This document shows positions 35,621 through 44,013 of a stretch of DNA of 58,614 nt, piece by piece. How positions within the stretch are numbered: position 1 is the first letter of the stretch; the number at the start of each line of letters is the position of its first letter. The translations under genes were made by a program, and so were the position numbers. The stretch covers positions 1 to 58,614 of the forward strand of contig JAGWTB010000005.1 of the NCBI GenBank assembly GCA_028869175.1, given 5' to 3'. A model generated the notes under the pieces. It had not been told where the DNA came from, did not search any database, and was given only the letters and a program-made list of their open reading frames with translations. Source of the stretch: Sphingomonadales bacterium. Lineage in GTDB: Bacteria > Pseudomonadota > Alphaproteobacteria > Sphingomonadales > Sphingomonadaceae.

Positions 35621-37825
35621 ATGAAGGTCCGTAATGCGCTCATCTGCAGCGCTGCCGCTGCAATCCTGCTGCCCCAGGCCGCTCTGGCCAAGCCTGCTGC
35701 GGGCACCGCCGATGCCGAAGCCCGCGCCGCAGCCACGGTCAAGGCGATGACGGCAGAGGAAAAGACCGTGCTGACCCACGGCATCATGGCGATCCCGGCC
35801 TTCGCACCCGTCGCGCTGCCCGCCGATGCCGTGCCGGGCGCGGGCTATGTTGCGGGCATTCCGCGCCTGAACGTGCCTTCGCTGCGCGAGAGCGACGCCA
35901 GCCTGGGTGTGTCCTGGGTGATGGGCATGCGCAAGGACGGGGCGACCGCCTTGCCCGCCGGCGTTGCCATGGCGGCAACCTGGAACCCTGCGCTGCTGCG
36001 CCAGGGCGGTGCCATGATCGGTTCCGAAGCGCGGGCCAAGGGCTTCAACGTGCTGCTGGCCGGCGGCACCAACCTGATGCGCGATCCGCGCAACGGGCGC
36101 ACCTTCGAATACCTCTCCGAAGATCCGCTGCTGTCGGGCGTGCTGGTGGGCAACGCGATTGCCGGCATCCAGTCGAACCACATCATTTCCACCATCAAGC
36201 ACTTCGCGCTCAACGGGCAGGAGACCGCGCGCAAGACGGTCGACGTGCAGATTTCCGACGCCGCCGCGCGCGAGAGCGACCTGCTGGCGTTCCAGATCGG
36301 CATCGAAATCGGCCAGCCCGGCTCGGTGATGTGTTCGTACAACCGGCTCCACGGCCAGCAGGCCTGCGACAGCGACTATCTGCTCAACACCGTGCTCAAG
36401 CGCGACTGGGGCTGGAAGGGCTTCGTCATGTCGGACTGGGGCGCGGTTCCCGGCGTGCAGGCGGCGCTGCACGGTCTTGACCAGCAATCGGGCGAGCAGC
36501 TTGATCCGGCAGTGTTCTTCACCGACAAGCTCTCCGCTGCTGCCAAGGCCGACCCCGCCTATGCCGCGCGGCTCGATGACATGAACAAGCGGGTGCTCAC
36601 CGCGATCTATGCCGGCGGGCTGGACAAGAACCCGGCAACCCCTGGCACGCCGATCGATTTCAAGGCCAACGGGGCCGTCGCGCTGGAAACCGCGAAGCAG
36701 GCCATTGTCCTGCTGCGCAACGAGCGCAATGTCCTGCCGCTGGCGCGCACGGCGAAACGCATCGCGGTGATCGGTGGCTACGCCGATACCGGCGTGCTTT
36801 CGGGCGCGGGTTCGAGCCAGGTCCATGACGAGAAGGGCCCGGCACTGACCATCTCCAACGGCGGCGATGGCCCTTTCGCCGCGCTGATTTCGCAGCAATA
36901 CCACCGCTCGCCGCCGCTCGCGGCGATCAAGGCCATGGCCCCGCAGGCGGATGTCCGCTTCCGCACAGGCAACTATGTCTCGGAAGCTGTCACTCAGGCG
37001 AAGCAGGCCGATGTCGCCATCGTCTTCGCCACCAAGTGGGCGACCGAAGGCATCGATCAGCCCGACCTGAGCCTGCCGAACGGGCAGGACGCGCTGATCG
37101 CCGCCGTGGCGGCAGCCAACCCCAACACCATCGTCGTGCTGGAAAGCGGCAACCCGGTCGCCATGCCGTGGCTGGGCCAGACCGCTGCGGTGATCGAGGC
37201 ATGGTATCCCGGCGCGCGCGGCGGCGAGGCGATTGCCTCGGTGCTGTTCGGCGAGACCAACCCATCAGGCCACCTGCCGATCACCTTCCCCGCCAGTACC
37301 GGCGACCTGCCGCGCGCCAGCATTGACGGTTTCGACACCACTGAAACCAGCTTCTCGGGTGACGTACCGGCAAACGCCGCGCCGCTCCATGCCAACTATG
37401 ACATCGAAGGATCCGATGTCGGCTATCGCTGGAATGCGCGCCAGGGCCACAAGGCGCTGTTTCCCTTCGGTTTCGGGCTGAGCTACACCAGCTTTGAAAG
37501 CAGCGGGCTGAAGGTTTCCGGCACCAGCGCCAGCTTCAGCGTGAAAAACACCGGCAGCCGGGAAGGTGCCACCGTGGCGCAGGTCTATCTGGTCAGCCGC
37601 AATGGCCAGGCCAAGCAGCGCCTGGTCGGCTTCAGCCGGGTCAACCTGGCCCCCGGCGCGGCGCAGAAGGTGACGCTGGCGATCGATCCGCGCCTGCTGG
37701 CCGACTGGAAGGATGGCGGCTGGTCGATCCCGGCAGGCAGCTATGCCTTCGCGCTGGGCGACAATGCGGAAAAGCTGGGGCCCACCGTTACCGTACGCAT
37801 GGCGGCAAAAGCCTGGAAGGACTGA
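35621..37825 (+). CDS. glycoside hydrolase family 3 beta-glucosidase
   Basis: About 734 residues. The start at ATG 35621, with GGAG six bp upstream, gives the signal peptide MKVRNALICSAAAAILLPQAALA; ATGs at 35618 and 35609 are alternatives. The catalytic Asp is about residue 272 in VMSDWGAV. The N-terminal (beta/alpha) domain carries NVLLAGGTNLMRDPRNGRTFEYLSEDP and STIKHFALNGQE. The C-terminal domains include IVLLRNERNVLPL, then YPGARGGEAIASVLFGETNPSGHLPITFP, and a fibronectin III-like end (TGSREGATVAQVYL). It releases terminal beta-linked glucose, probably in the periplasm, from material taken up by the adjacent receptor. Confidence 0.94.
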   Translation: MKVRNALICSAAAAILLPQAALAKPAAGTADAEARAAATVKAMTAEEKTVLTHGIMAIPAFAPVALPADAVPGAGYVAGIPRLNVPSLRESDASLGVSWVMGMRKDGATALPAGVAMAATWNPALLRQGGAMIGSEARAKGFNVLLAGGTNLMRDPRNGRTFEYLSEDPLLSGVLVGNAIAGIQSNHIISTIKHFALNGQETARKTVDVQISDAAARESDLLAFQIGIEIGQPGSVMCSYNRLHGQQACDSDYLLNTVLKRDWGWKGFVMSDWGAVPGVQAALHGLDQQSGEQLDPAVFFTDKLSAAAKADPAYAARLDDMNKRVLTAIYAGGLDKNPATPGTPIDFKANGAVALETAKQAIVLLRNERNVLPLARTAKRIAVIGGYADTGVLSGAGSSQVHDEKGPALTISNGGDGPFAALISQQYHRSPPLAAIKAMAPQADVRFRTGNYVSEAVTQAKQADVAIVFATKWATEGIDQPDLSLPNGQDALIAAVAAANPNTIVVLESGNPVAMPWLGQTAAVIEAWYPGARGGEAIASVLFGETNPSGHLPITFPASTGDLPRASIDGFDTTETSFSGDVPANAAPLHANYDIEGSDVGYRWNARQGHKALFPFGFGLSYTSFESSGLKVSGTSASFSVKNTGSREGATVAQVYLVSRNGQAKQRLVGFSRVNLAPGAAQKVTLAIDPRLLADWKDGGWSIPAGSYAFALGDNAEKLGPTVTVRMAAKAWKD

Positions 37826-37844
37826 ACCGCCGGTTCCGAAAAAG

Positions 37845-37880
37845 AAGGAGGCGGGCCCCAACCGGCCCGCCTCCTTTTTT
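37845..37880 (+). terminator. rho-independent terminator after the GH3 gene
   Basis: A 13-bp perfect stem (AAGGAGGCGGGCC, 37845-37857, with its complement at 37864-37876), a 6-nt loop and a T run to 37880. Confidence 0.95.
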
Positions 37881-37976
37881 GCGTCCGATGCCTTGGACGG
37901 GGCAAGGCGCAAGCGCGAACTGGAGCCTATGTGACCGCGCTGCCAGCCGGCCGTTCCGCAACTGACTGTCACGCAT

Positions 37977-37991
37977 TGGGCACAGTGCCCA
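37977..37991. promoter_or_regulatory. palindrome TGGGCAC-A-GTGCCCA upstream of phaB
   Basis: A perfect 15-bp odd palindrome, 99 bp before the phaB start. Operator-like, regulator unknown. Confidence 0.35.
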
Positions 37992-38090
37992 CGGGGTTTG
38001 GCTTCGCGCAAACGAATGCTTGTTGCCGCCCGCCTGCCGATTACCTAGCAAGGTGACGGGAAGAGTCATGCAATCAGGAAAGGGCATCGG

Positions 38091-38813
38091 ATGGCGCGCG
38101 TTGCAATCGTTACCGGCGGAACCAGGGGCATTGGCGAAGCGATCAGCCTGGCACTGAAGGAGATGGGCTTCACCGTCGTCGCCAACTATGGCGGCAATGA
38201 TGCCAAGGCCGCCGAATTCACCGCGCGCACCGGCATCCCCGCCTACAAGTGGGACGTTGGCGATCACCAGGCCTGCATCGATGGCTGCGCCAGGGTGGAG
38301 GCCGAAGTCGGCCCGATCGACGTGGTGGTCAACAACGCCGGCGTCACCCGCGACGGGGTGCTGCACAAGATGAGCTTTGACGACTGGAACGATGTCATGC
38401 GCATCAACCTTGGCGGCTGTTTCAACATGGCCAAGGCCACGTTCGGCGGCATGCGCGAACGGCGCTGGGGCCGCATCGTCAACATCGGTTCGGTCAACGG
38501 GCAGGCCGGCCAGTACGGGCAGGTCAACTACGCCGCCGCCAAATCCGGCATCCACGGCTTCACCAAGGCGCTGGCGCAGGAAGGTGCCAAGTTCGGGGTG
38601 ACGGTCAACGCCATTGCACCGGGCTATATCGATACCGACATGGTCGCCGCCGTGCCCGCGCCGGTGCTGGAGAAGATCGTCGCCAAGATCCCGGTGGGCC
38701 GCCTCGGCCAGGCCAGCGAAATCGCCCGCGGCGTCGCCTTCCTTTGCTCCGAAAACGCCGCCTTCGTCACCGGATCGACCATGTCGATCAACGGCGGGCA
38801 GCACATGTATTGA
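38091..38813 (+). CDS. phaB: acetoacetyl-CoA reductase
   Basis: 240 residues, short-chain dehydrogenase/reductase. The NADPH-binding motif is VTGGTRGIGEAIS (about 8-20). The catalytic Ser is in VNIGSVNGQ (about 138), with YxxxK at YAAAK (about 151-155). DVVVNNAGVTRDGVLHKM and INLGGCFNM match PhaB enzymes that reduce acetoacetyl-CoA to (R)-3-hydroxybutyryl-CoA for polyhydroxyalkanoate synthesis. FabG is the main alternative, but the sequence style is that of PhaB. No phaA or phaC is nearby. Confidence 0.9.
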   Translation: MARVAIVTGGTRGIGEAISLALKEMGFTVVANYGGNDAKAAEFTARTGIPAYKWDVGDHQACIDGCARVEAEVGPIDVVVNNAGVTRDGVLHKMSFDDWNDVMRINLGGCFNMAKATFGGMRERRWGRIVNIGSVNGQAGQYGQVNYAAAKSGIHGFTKALAQEGAKFGVTVNAIAPGYIDTDMVAAVPAPVLEKIVAKIPVGRLGQASEIARGVAFLCSENAAFVTGSTMSINGGQHMY

Positions 38814-38824
38814 GGCTGTAAACC

Positions 38825-39358
38825 GTGGAGGGATTGGTGCGCTGGGCGCAAACGGCGGATTCAGAGATGATCGCCGCAATCTATGCGCACCATGTCCGCC
38901 ACTGCACTGCAACCTTTGAAACCGAAGCCCCCGCGCCAGCAGACATGGCTGGCAAGATTGAGACGTGCCATGTGCGGGGCTGGCCGTTCCTGGTCATGGA
39001 ACTGGATGGCAATATCATCGGCTATGCCTATGCTACCCAGTTCCGTGATCGACCGGCCTACGGGCTGACCTGCGAAAACTCGATCTACATCGATCCACAC
39101 CATGTCGGGCGCGGGGCTGGTAAGGCGTTGCTCTCCAGCCTGCTGACGGCAGCCCAAACCGCTGGTTTCCGTCAGATGATTGCGGTGGTCGGTGGCGGCG
39201 AGCCAGCTTCGATTGCGTTACATCGGGGCTTGGGCTTCACCGAAACTGGCAGGATGCGGTCGGTCGGGCGCAAGTTCGGGCGCTGGCTCGATACGGTCTA
39301 CTTGCAGATTGCCCTCGGCGAGGGCGACACATCGCCACCCGGCACGGAGCCCGCTTGA
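38825..39358 (+). CDS. GNAT acetyltransferase (phosphinothricin/methionine-sulfoximine acetyltransferase-like)
   Basis: 177 residues from a GTG at 38825. A second GTG at 38837 has a better-placed GGAGG and may be the real start. The GNAT fold is clear: IAAIYAHHVRHCTATFETEAP, then GYAYATQFRDRPAYGLTCENSIYIDPHHVGRGAGKALLSSLL, with the acetyl-CoA loop VGRGAGKA. The tail AVVGGGEPASIALHRGLGFTETGRMRSVGRKFGRWLDTVYLQ is typical of the Pat/MddA subgroup. These acetylate small amino acid analogues such as methionine sulfoximine. It follows phaB by 11 bp, and the next gene starts in its stop codon. Confidence 0.85.
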   Translation: MEGLVRWAQTADSEMIAAIYAHHVRHCTATFETEAPAPADMAGKIETCHVRGWPFLVMELDGNIIGYAYATQFRDRPAYGLTCENSIYIDPHHVGRGAGKALLSSLLTAAQTAGFRQMIAVVGGGEPASIALHRGLGFTETGRMRSVGRKFGRWLDTVYLQIALGEGDTSPPGTEPA

Positions 39359-39606
39359 GTCCAGTGCTCTACCCAAACCCCTATCACCCCCCGGTCAAGC
39401 GCTCGGTCGAGATCGCCGGGCACAAGACCTCCATCAGCCTCGAACCGCTGTTCTGGACCCTGCTGCGCCAAGCGGCCGAGGAAGAGGGTTTGCCGATCAA
39501 CGCGCTGGTTGCCCGCGTCGATGCCGAACGGATCGCGGCGAAAGTGCCGCCCGGGCTGGCCGGGGCGATCCGGCTATGGCTGGCGGCGCGGTTCCTTTCC
39601 GCCTGA
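39355..39606 (+). CDS. ribbon-helix-helix domain protein
   Basis: 83 residues from a TTG overlapping the upstream stop codon; a GTG at 39364 is an equally possible start. The core KRSVEIAGHKTSISLEPLFWTLLRQAAEEEGLPINALVARVD is the alphaproteobacterial RHH_4-type fold: a beta strand with alternating residues, then two helices. It may bind DNA or act as a protein partner; target unknown. It lies between the acetyltransferase and xthA. Confidence 0.78.
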   Translation: MSPVLYPNPYHPPVKRSVEIAGHKTSISLEPLFWTLLRQAAEEEGLPINALVARVDAERIAAKVPPGLAGAIRLWLAARFLSA

Positions 39607-39645
39607 CCGCTGGCGCAGCGGCGCGATTCCGCTTAAGGCGCACGC

Positions 39646-40437
39646 ATGGTCTCTATCGCTACCTGGAACATCAATTCCGTCCGCCTGCGCGCCGATCAGG
39701 TGGTGCGCTTTCTTGAGCAAGAAGCGCCCGACGTGCTGTGCCTGCAGGAAATCAAGACGCAGGAACACCTGTTCCCGCACGATGTGTTCGAGGCTGCCGG
39801 CTACGTTCACCGGGCGGTGCATGGACAGAAGGGCTACCACGGTGTCGCCACGGTCAGCCGCATTCCGCTGCGCGAAGTCAGCCGGCGGGACTGGCAGGAT
39901 AATGGCGAGGCGCGGCATGTCGGCGTGGAACTGCTCGGCCCCGGTCAGGGACTGGTGCTGGAGAACGTGTACATCCCGGCGGGCGGCGACATTCCCGACC
40001 GCGACGCAAATCCGAAATTCGGCCAGAAGCTGGATTTCCTGGAGCGCATGACCCGCTGGGCTGACACGCTGGATCGGCCAACGCTGATCGTCGGCGATTT
40101 CAACATCGCCCCGCTGGACAGCGACGTCTACGATCACAAGGCGCTGCTCAAGGTGGTCAGCCATACGCCTATCGAGGTGGAGGCGCTGGGCCGCTTCCGC
40201 GATGCCCACGGCTGGGAGGATCTGGGCCGCAAGTTCATCCCCGCGCCCGAACGCAACTGGACCTGGTGGTCTTACCGCACCTATTGGCAGGAAAAAGATC
40301 GCGGACGGCGGCTGGACCACATGTGGGCCTCGCCCGAACTGGCCGCACAGGCGCGCAGCCACCGCTTTGTCGAGGAAACCCGGCGGTGGGACCAGCCATC
40401 CGACCACATCCCGCTGGTGACGGAATTCGATCTGTGA
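39646..40437 (+). CDS. xthA: exodeoxyribonuclease III (AP endonuclease)
   Basis: 263 residues, Xth family. Metal and catalytic motifs are visible: ATWNINSVRLR (Asn), LCLQEIKTQ (Glu), IVGDFNIAPLDSDVY (Asp/Asn) and DQPSDHIPLV (Asp-His). RRLDHMWAS is the substrate-contact block. It removes abasic sites and 3' blocks during base-excision repair. The stop codon overlaps the ribA GTG start. Confidence 0.96.
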   Translation: MVSIATWNINSVRLRADQVVRFLEQEAPDVLCLQEIKTQEHLFPHDVFEAAGYVHRAVHGQKGYHGVATVSRIPLREVSRRDWQDNGEARHVGVELLGPGQGLVLENVYIPAGGDIPDRDANPKFGQKLDFLERMTRWADTLDRPTLIVGDFNIAPLDSDVYDHKALLKVVSHTPIEVEALGRFRDAHGWEDLGRKFIPAPERNWTWWSYRTYWQEKDRGRRLDHMWASPELAAQARSHRFVEETRRWDQPSDHIPLVTEFDL

Positions 40438-41492
40438 CCAGCCCGGCGCGGCAGGTTGCGCTGGCGATCGATGCGCTGCGCCATGGTTGGCCAGTGACCT
40501 TTCCCGGTGCCTTCACCCTGCTGCCCGCCGAAACCGGACTGGGTGCGGAGGCCCATGCACCGCGCATGCTGATTTCATCGGCGCGGGCGGTTACGCTCAA
40601 GCTCGCCAACCAGCGCGAGGCGGCGGTGCCCGATGCGCCCGTGCTGATCCGCGCCGCCAGCCCGTTCGACCTGCCGCTCGCCCGCGCAATCGCCGATCCG
40701 GCGCTCGATCTGGTCCACCCGATGAAGGGACCGTTCGTCGCCGAACCGATGGGTTCGGGCGAGGCAGCGCGGGCCGCGATGGAACTGGCACGGCTGGCCG
40801 GGGTGCTGCCGGCCTACCTCGTCGATCCGGTGCCGGCGGGCGAGGCGCAGGAGGTCTATGCCGCCGATCTGGCCGCATGGAAGGACACCGCCCGCCTGAC
40901 CATCGCCACCCGCGCGCACCTGCCAGTCGCCGCTTGCGACAGCGCCGAGATCGTCGCCTTCCGGTCTGCGGACGACCTGCGCGAACATGTCGCACTGGTG
41001 ATCGGCGACCAGCGCGGAGAGCGTCCGCCCTTGGTACGGCTCCATTCCGAATGCCTTACCGGCGACATCCTCGGTAGCCTCAAGTGCGATTGCGGCCCGC
41101 AGCTCGACGCCGCACTGGCGGCCATGGCAGACGAAGCGCAGCGCGGCGGTTGGGGTGTGCTGCTCTACCTGCGGCAGGAGGGGCGCGGCATCGGCCTGAT
41201 CAACAAGCTGCGCGCCTACCGGCTGCAGGATCAGGGCTTCGATACGGTCGATGCCAACAACCGCCTCGGCCTGCCCACCGAAGCGCGCGACTTTCCGGTG
41301 GCGGCGCGCATGCTGGCGTTGCTCGGCGTGTCTGCGATCCGGCTGATGACCAACAATCCGGCCAAGGTCGCGGCGCTTGCGGCAGAGGGCGTGGGTGTGA
41401 CCGAACGGGTACCGCACCAGCTCCCACCGAACCCACACAACGCACGCTACCTCGATACCAAGCGCGACCGGACGGGGCACTTGCTGCGCTGA
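40434..41492 (+). CDS. ribA: GTP cyclohydrolase II with N-terminal extension
   Basis: About 352 residues from GTG 40434. The C-terminal domain (about 150-352) is GTP cyclohydrolase II: VRLHSECLTGDILGSLKCDCGPQL carries the three zinc Cys, LLYLRQEGRGIGLINKLRAY the catalytic region, and RLMTNNPAKVAAL the nucleotide contact. It opens GTP in the first step of riboflavin synthesis. The N-terminal ~140 residues look like a degenerate RibB-like or alphaproteobacteria-specific domain without the RibB acidic active site. Coupled to xthA by a 4-bp overlap. Confidence 0.93.
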   Translation: MTSPARQVALAIDALRHGWPVTFPGAFTLLPAETGLGAEAHAPRMLISSARAVTLKLANQREAAVPDAPVLIRAASPFDLPLARAIADPALDLVHPMKGPFVAEPMGSGEAARAAMELARLAGVLPAYLVDPVPAGEAQEVYAADLAAWKDTARLTIATRAHLPVAACDSAEIVAFRSADDLREHVALVIGDQRGERPPLVRLHSECLTGDILGSLKCDCGPQLDAALAAMADEAQRGGWGVLLYLRQEGRGIGLINKLRAYRLQDQGFDTVDANNRLGLPTEARDFPVAARMLALLGVSAIRLMTNNPAKVAALAAEGVGVTERVPHQLPPNPHNARYLDTKRDRTGHLLR

Positions 41493-41606
41493 TCGCACCT
41501 GCGGTCGCGGCGGGTTGATGCAAGAGTATAGATCTCGTTCGTGTCGAGCGTGGTCTCGGTATTCGTCTCCGCGACTTGCGCAAACGCTTTGACGGGGCGC
41601 GGAAGG

Positions 41607-42557
41607 CTACCGCCGCTCGTACCGGGTGAGGCCCTGCGCCAGGGCATTGCTGCCCATCGCCAGCCGGTCTCCGGTCCAGTCGGCGACGAAAGCGCTCTTG
41701 CGCTCCACCCCGGGCGCATAGCGAGCATCGTTGGCGTCGATAGACAAGCCGTCGGCACTGTGGGCATGGCCCTCGGCACCGATGGCGATAAAGGCCGAAT
41801 AGTTCTCCTTGTCGGAGCCCTGGAGGAACCAGTTGTTGGTAATCCGCCCGGTGGCCCCGGCGGAGAGGTCGATCATGTAGTTGGTCGTGCGCCCCGCCGA
41901 ATCGTCAAAGCTCGATGCCAGCACCGCGACGCGGCCGGCGCGGGTCTTGACGTAGTGCCCGCCGCGTCCTGCCTCGAAGCGCGAGCGGGTGACGGTCAGC
42001 GCGCCATAGTCGCCGGTATAGATCGAATGGGCGCAGGACAGCCCCCGGTCGCAGCGCCCCAGACGGGTGAAGGTGGATTTGTCGATGGCGATAGTGCCGG
42101 CAGGATTGTCGCCAGTGATGATCCCTTCCTCGCTGTCCTTGAACCACGACTGGGTGACCGACAGGCTGCCCTTTTCCAGCCGGATGCCCGCGCCGTTGCC
42201 GTCAGGCACGCGCAGATTGGCAAAGGTCAGCCCCTCGACCCGCGCCGACCGCCCGCGCAGCACCAGCGCCGCCTTGCCTTCGCAAATCATCGAATCGAAC
42301 ACCACCGTGCCGGGCGTGGCGGAGTAGAGCACGTCGCCGTCGGCCTGTATCGCGCAGTCGCCATAGCGGCCCGGCGCGATGCGGATCGTGCCCGCGCCAT
42401 TGCCAATGGCATCGACCGCCAGTTGCAGGCGCGGGAAGGTCTGCCCGGTTTCGACGATGGTGTAGGGCGCGGCGGTCTGGGCCGAAACCAGCGCGGCGGG
42501 AAGCGCCAGTGCGCCAAGCGCGGCAGCGGCGAGCAGGATGCGGTGTGCCTGTTTCAT
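41607..42557 (-). CDS. secreted right-handed beta-helix repeat protein
   Basis: About 316 residues from ATG 42557, with signal peptide MKQAHRILLAAAALGALALPAALVSAQ. The body has irregular beta-helix turns: YTIVETGQTFPRLQLAVDAIGNGAGTIRIAPGRYGDCAIQ, then SVTQSWFKDSEEGIITGDN, then GALTVTRSRFEAGRGGHYVKTRAGRVAVLAS and ATGRITNNWFLQGSDKENYSAFI. It resembles parallel beta-helix proteins of the pectate-lyase-like superfamily, but no clear Ca/Lys-Arg lyase triad is seen. It may bind or cut extracellular polysaccharide. The long open frame running back to 42854 belongs to another gene. Confidence 0.8.
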   Translation of the reverse strand: MKQAHRILLAAAALGALALPAALVSAQTAAPYTIVETGQTFPRLQLAVDAIGNGAGTIRIAPGRYGDCAIQADGDVLYSATPGTVVFDSMICEGKAALVLRGRSARVEGLTFANLRVPDGNGAGIRLEKGSLSVTQSWFKDSEEGIITGDNPAGTIAIDKSTFTRLGRCDRGLSCAHSIYTGDYGALTVTRSRFEAGRGGHYVKTRAGRVAVLASSFDDSAGRTTNYMIDLSAGATGRITNNWFLQGSDKENYSAFIAIGAEGHAHSADGLSIDANDARYAPGVERKSAFVADWTGDRLAMGSNALAQGLTRYERR

Positions 42558-42609
42558 GCGCGCGACCATAGCCGCGCGAGGGTTAAGATCGGGCAAACAC
42601 GCCGGCCGG

Positions 42610-42854
42610 TCAGTCGCGCGAGGAACGCCACTTCCAGCCGCCACGCGTCTTGGCGGCGTAGACCGGCATGGCCAGGATCGACAGGCCGGCAACGCCGCGA
42701 TGGCAGCCGGCGGGCTGCGTTGCAGCCACAGTGCGGTGCCGATGGTCACCGCGACGTGCGCCAGCATGAAGACCCAGCCCTGCCACGCCACCGGCAGGCC
42801 GGAGCCATAGCCAAAGCGCTTAGGCGCGAACCATGCATTGTCGTCAGCTGCCAT
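42610..42854 (-). pseudogene. small membrane protein gene with a frameshift
   Basis: The frame from ATG 42854 gives MAADDNAWFAPKRFGYGSG and then a membrane helix, WQGWVFMLAHVAVTIGTALWLQ. After about residue 55 it turns into Arg/Pro-rich sequence and runs into the next gene. The neighbouring frame supplies a sensible ending: VAGLSILAMPVYAAKTRGGWKWRSSRD, stopping at 42610-42612. A single-base indel near 42690-42710 is the simplest explanation, either a real mutation or a sequencing error. The gene overlaps the small RHH gene by 11 bp and is the third gene of the SPFH operon. Confidence 0.72.
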
Positions 42855-43056
42855 CGTCTATCTCCTTCGGCGGCCTGCCCCGGCGTGCCGGTTCACTGGC
42901 CGCAACCTTGATCCCGCGCCGGGCCAGCGCTTCGCGCAACAGGAATTCCACCTCGCCGTTGACCGAGCGCAGGTCGCTGGCCGCAGCCCGCTCCAGCGCC
43001 GCGAACAGCGCCGGATCAAGCCGCAGGGGGAACGCCTTCTTTGCTGGTGCCGCCAT
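42844..43056 (-). CDS. small Arc/ribbon-helix-helix-type protein
   Basis: 70 residues: KAFPLRLDPALFAALERAAASDLRSVNGEVEFLLREALARRG is the Arc-like strand-helix-helix fold. The C-terminal basic tail PARRGRPPKEID resembles an AT-hook-like GRP motif. It lies 8 bp after the SPFH gene and overlaps the small membrane gene. This three-gene arrangement suggests a co-regulated unit in which this protein could bind the dyad upstream of the SPFH gene, but that is inference. Not an obvious toxin-antitoxin pair, since no toxin is present. Confidence 0.8.
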   Translation of the reverse strand: MAAPAKKAFPLRLDPALFAALERAAASDLRSVNGEVEFLLREALARRGIKVAASEPARRGRPPKEIDDGS

Positions 43057-43064
43057 CGCTCAGA

Positions 43065-43976
43065 TCACTGGTAGAGCGAACCTGCGTTGACCACGGGCTG
43101 GGTATCGCGCTCGCCGCAAAGCACGACCATCAGGTTCGAGACCATCGCCGCCTTGCGTTCGTCGTCCAGGTGGACGACGTTCTTTTCGGACAGTTGGTTG
43201 AGCGCCATTTCCACCATGGTCACCGCGCCTTCGACCAGCTTCTTGCGCGCGCTGATCACCGCCTCGGCCTGTTGGCGGCGGAGCATGGCCCCGGCGATTT
43301 CCGGCGCATAGGCCAGGTGGGTCAGGCCGCAGCTGTCGACGGTGATGCCGGCGGTTTCGAGCCGCGAGTTCAGCTCGGTGCGCAGCTCGGCGTTCACCTG
43401 ATCGTGGCTGCCGCGCAGGGTCACCTCCATGTGCTCGATATCGTCATAGGGATAGCGCGAGCCGATCGAGCGCACCGCCGCCTCGATCTGGACGAAGACG
43501 AAGGCCTTGTAGTCATCGACGTCGAACAGCGCCTGCGCCGTATCGGCCACGCGCCAGACCACGGTGGTGGCGATCTCGATCGGGTTGCCGCGCAGGTCGT
43601 TGACCTTGAGCTTTTCCGACACGACGTTGTTGGCGCGCACCGACATCTTGGTCTTGCCCATCCACGGCCAGACCCAGCGCAGACCGGGGTTGCGATCCGT
43701 GCCGCGATAGGAACCGAACAGGGTGATCGCGGCGGCCTGGTTGGGCTGGATCATGTAGAAACCCTTGGCGATGATCACCAGCGCCACCGGGCCGAGAAAC
43801 ATCGAGGCAACGAAGCCCAGCACTTGTGAATCGTTCGGCTCGGTCCCCGAGAAGGTGATGACGCGGACCACGGTCAGAACCAGCAGTGCAATGAAGATCA
43901 CCAGCATCAGATAGCCGCTGGTGCTCCAGGCGCGGGTCTCGCGGCTCGAATTCATGGCAGGATGCGAATCGGTCAT
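43065..43976 (-). CDS. SPFH/band 7 domain membrane protein
   Basis: About 303 residues from ATG 43976 (AAAGGGG seven bp upstream); the longer frame to 44066 is not supported. Two membrane segments come first: [22 protein letters not shown] (about 20-42) and [25 protein letters not shown] (about 52-75). The SPFH domain follows: [27 protein letters not shown], then [29 protein letters not shown] coiled-coil rich in Gln/Ala comes next ([24 protein letters not shown]). Such proteins organise membrane microdomains or guard membrane proteases. First gene of a three-gene operon. Confidence 0.92.
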   Translation of the reverse strand: MTDSHPAMNSSRETRAWSTSGYLMLVIFIALLVLTVVRVITFSGTEPNDSQVLGFVASMFLGPVALVIIAKGFYMIQPNQAAAITLFGSYRGTDRNPGLRWVWPWMGKTKMSVRANNVVSEKLKVNDLRGNPIEIATTVVWRVADTAQALFDVDDYKAFVFVQIEAAVRSIGSRYPYDDIEHMEVTLRGSHDQVNAELRTELNSRLETAGITVDSCGLTHLAYAPEIAGAMLRRQQAEAVISARKKLVEGAVTMVEMALNQLSEKNVVHLDDERKAAMVSNLMVVLCGERDTQPVVNAGSLYQ

Positions 43977-43994
43977 GGAATGCCCCTTTAAATA

Positions 43995-44013
43995 CGATAT
44001 CATATTAATATCG
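43995..44013. promoter_or_regulatory. AT-rich dyad CGATAT-N7-ATATCG upstream of the SPFH operon
   Basis: Perfect 6-bp arms, 19 bp before the SPFH start. It stands out in a GC-rich genome and overlaps the likely -10 region (TATTAATAT on the plus strand). Possible operator for the RHH protein encoded in the same operon. Confidence 0.45.

Noticed and set aside
42844-43056. Antitoxin of a toxin-antitoxin pair
   Set aside because: No toxin-like gene adjoins it; the neighbours are an SPFH protein and a small membrane protein.
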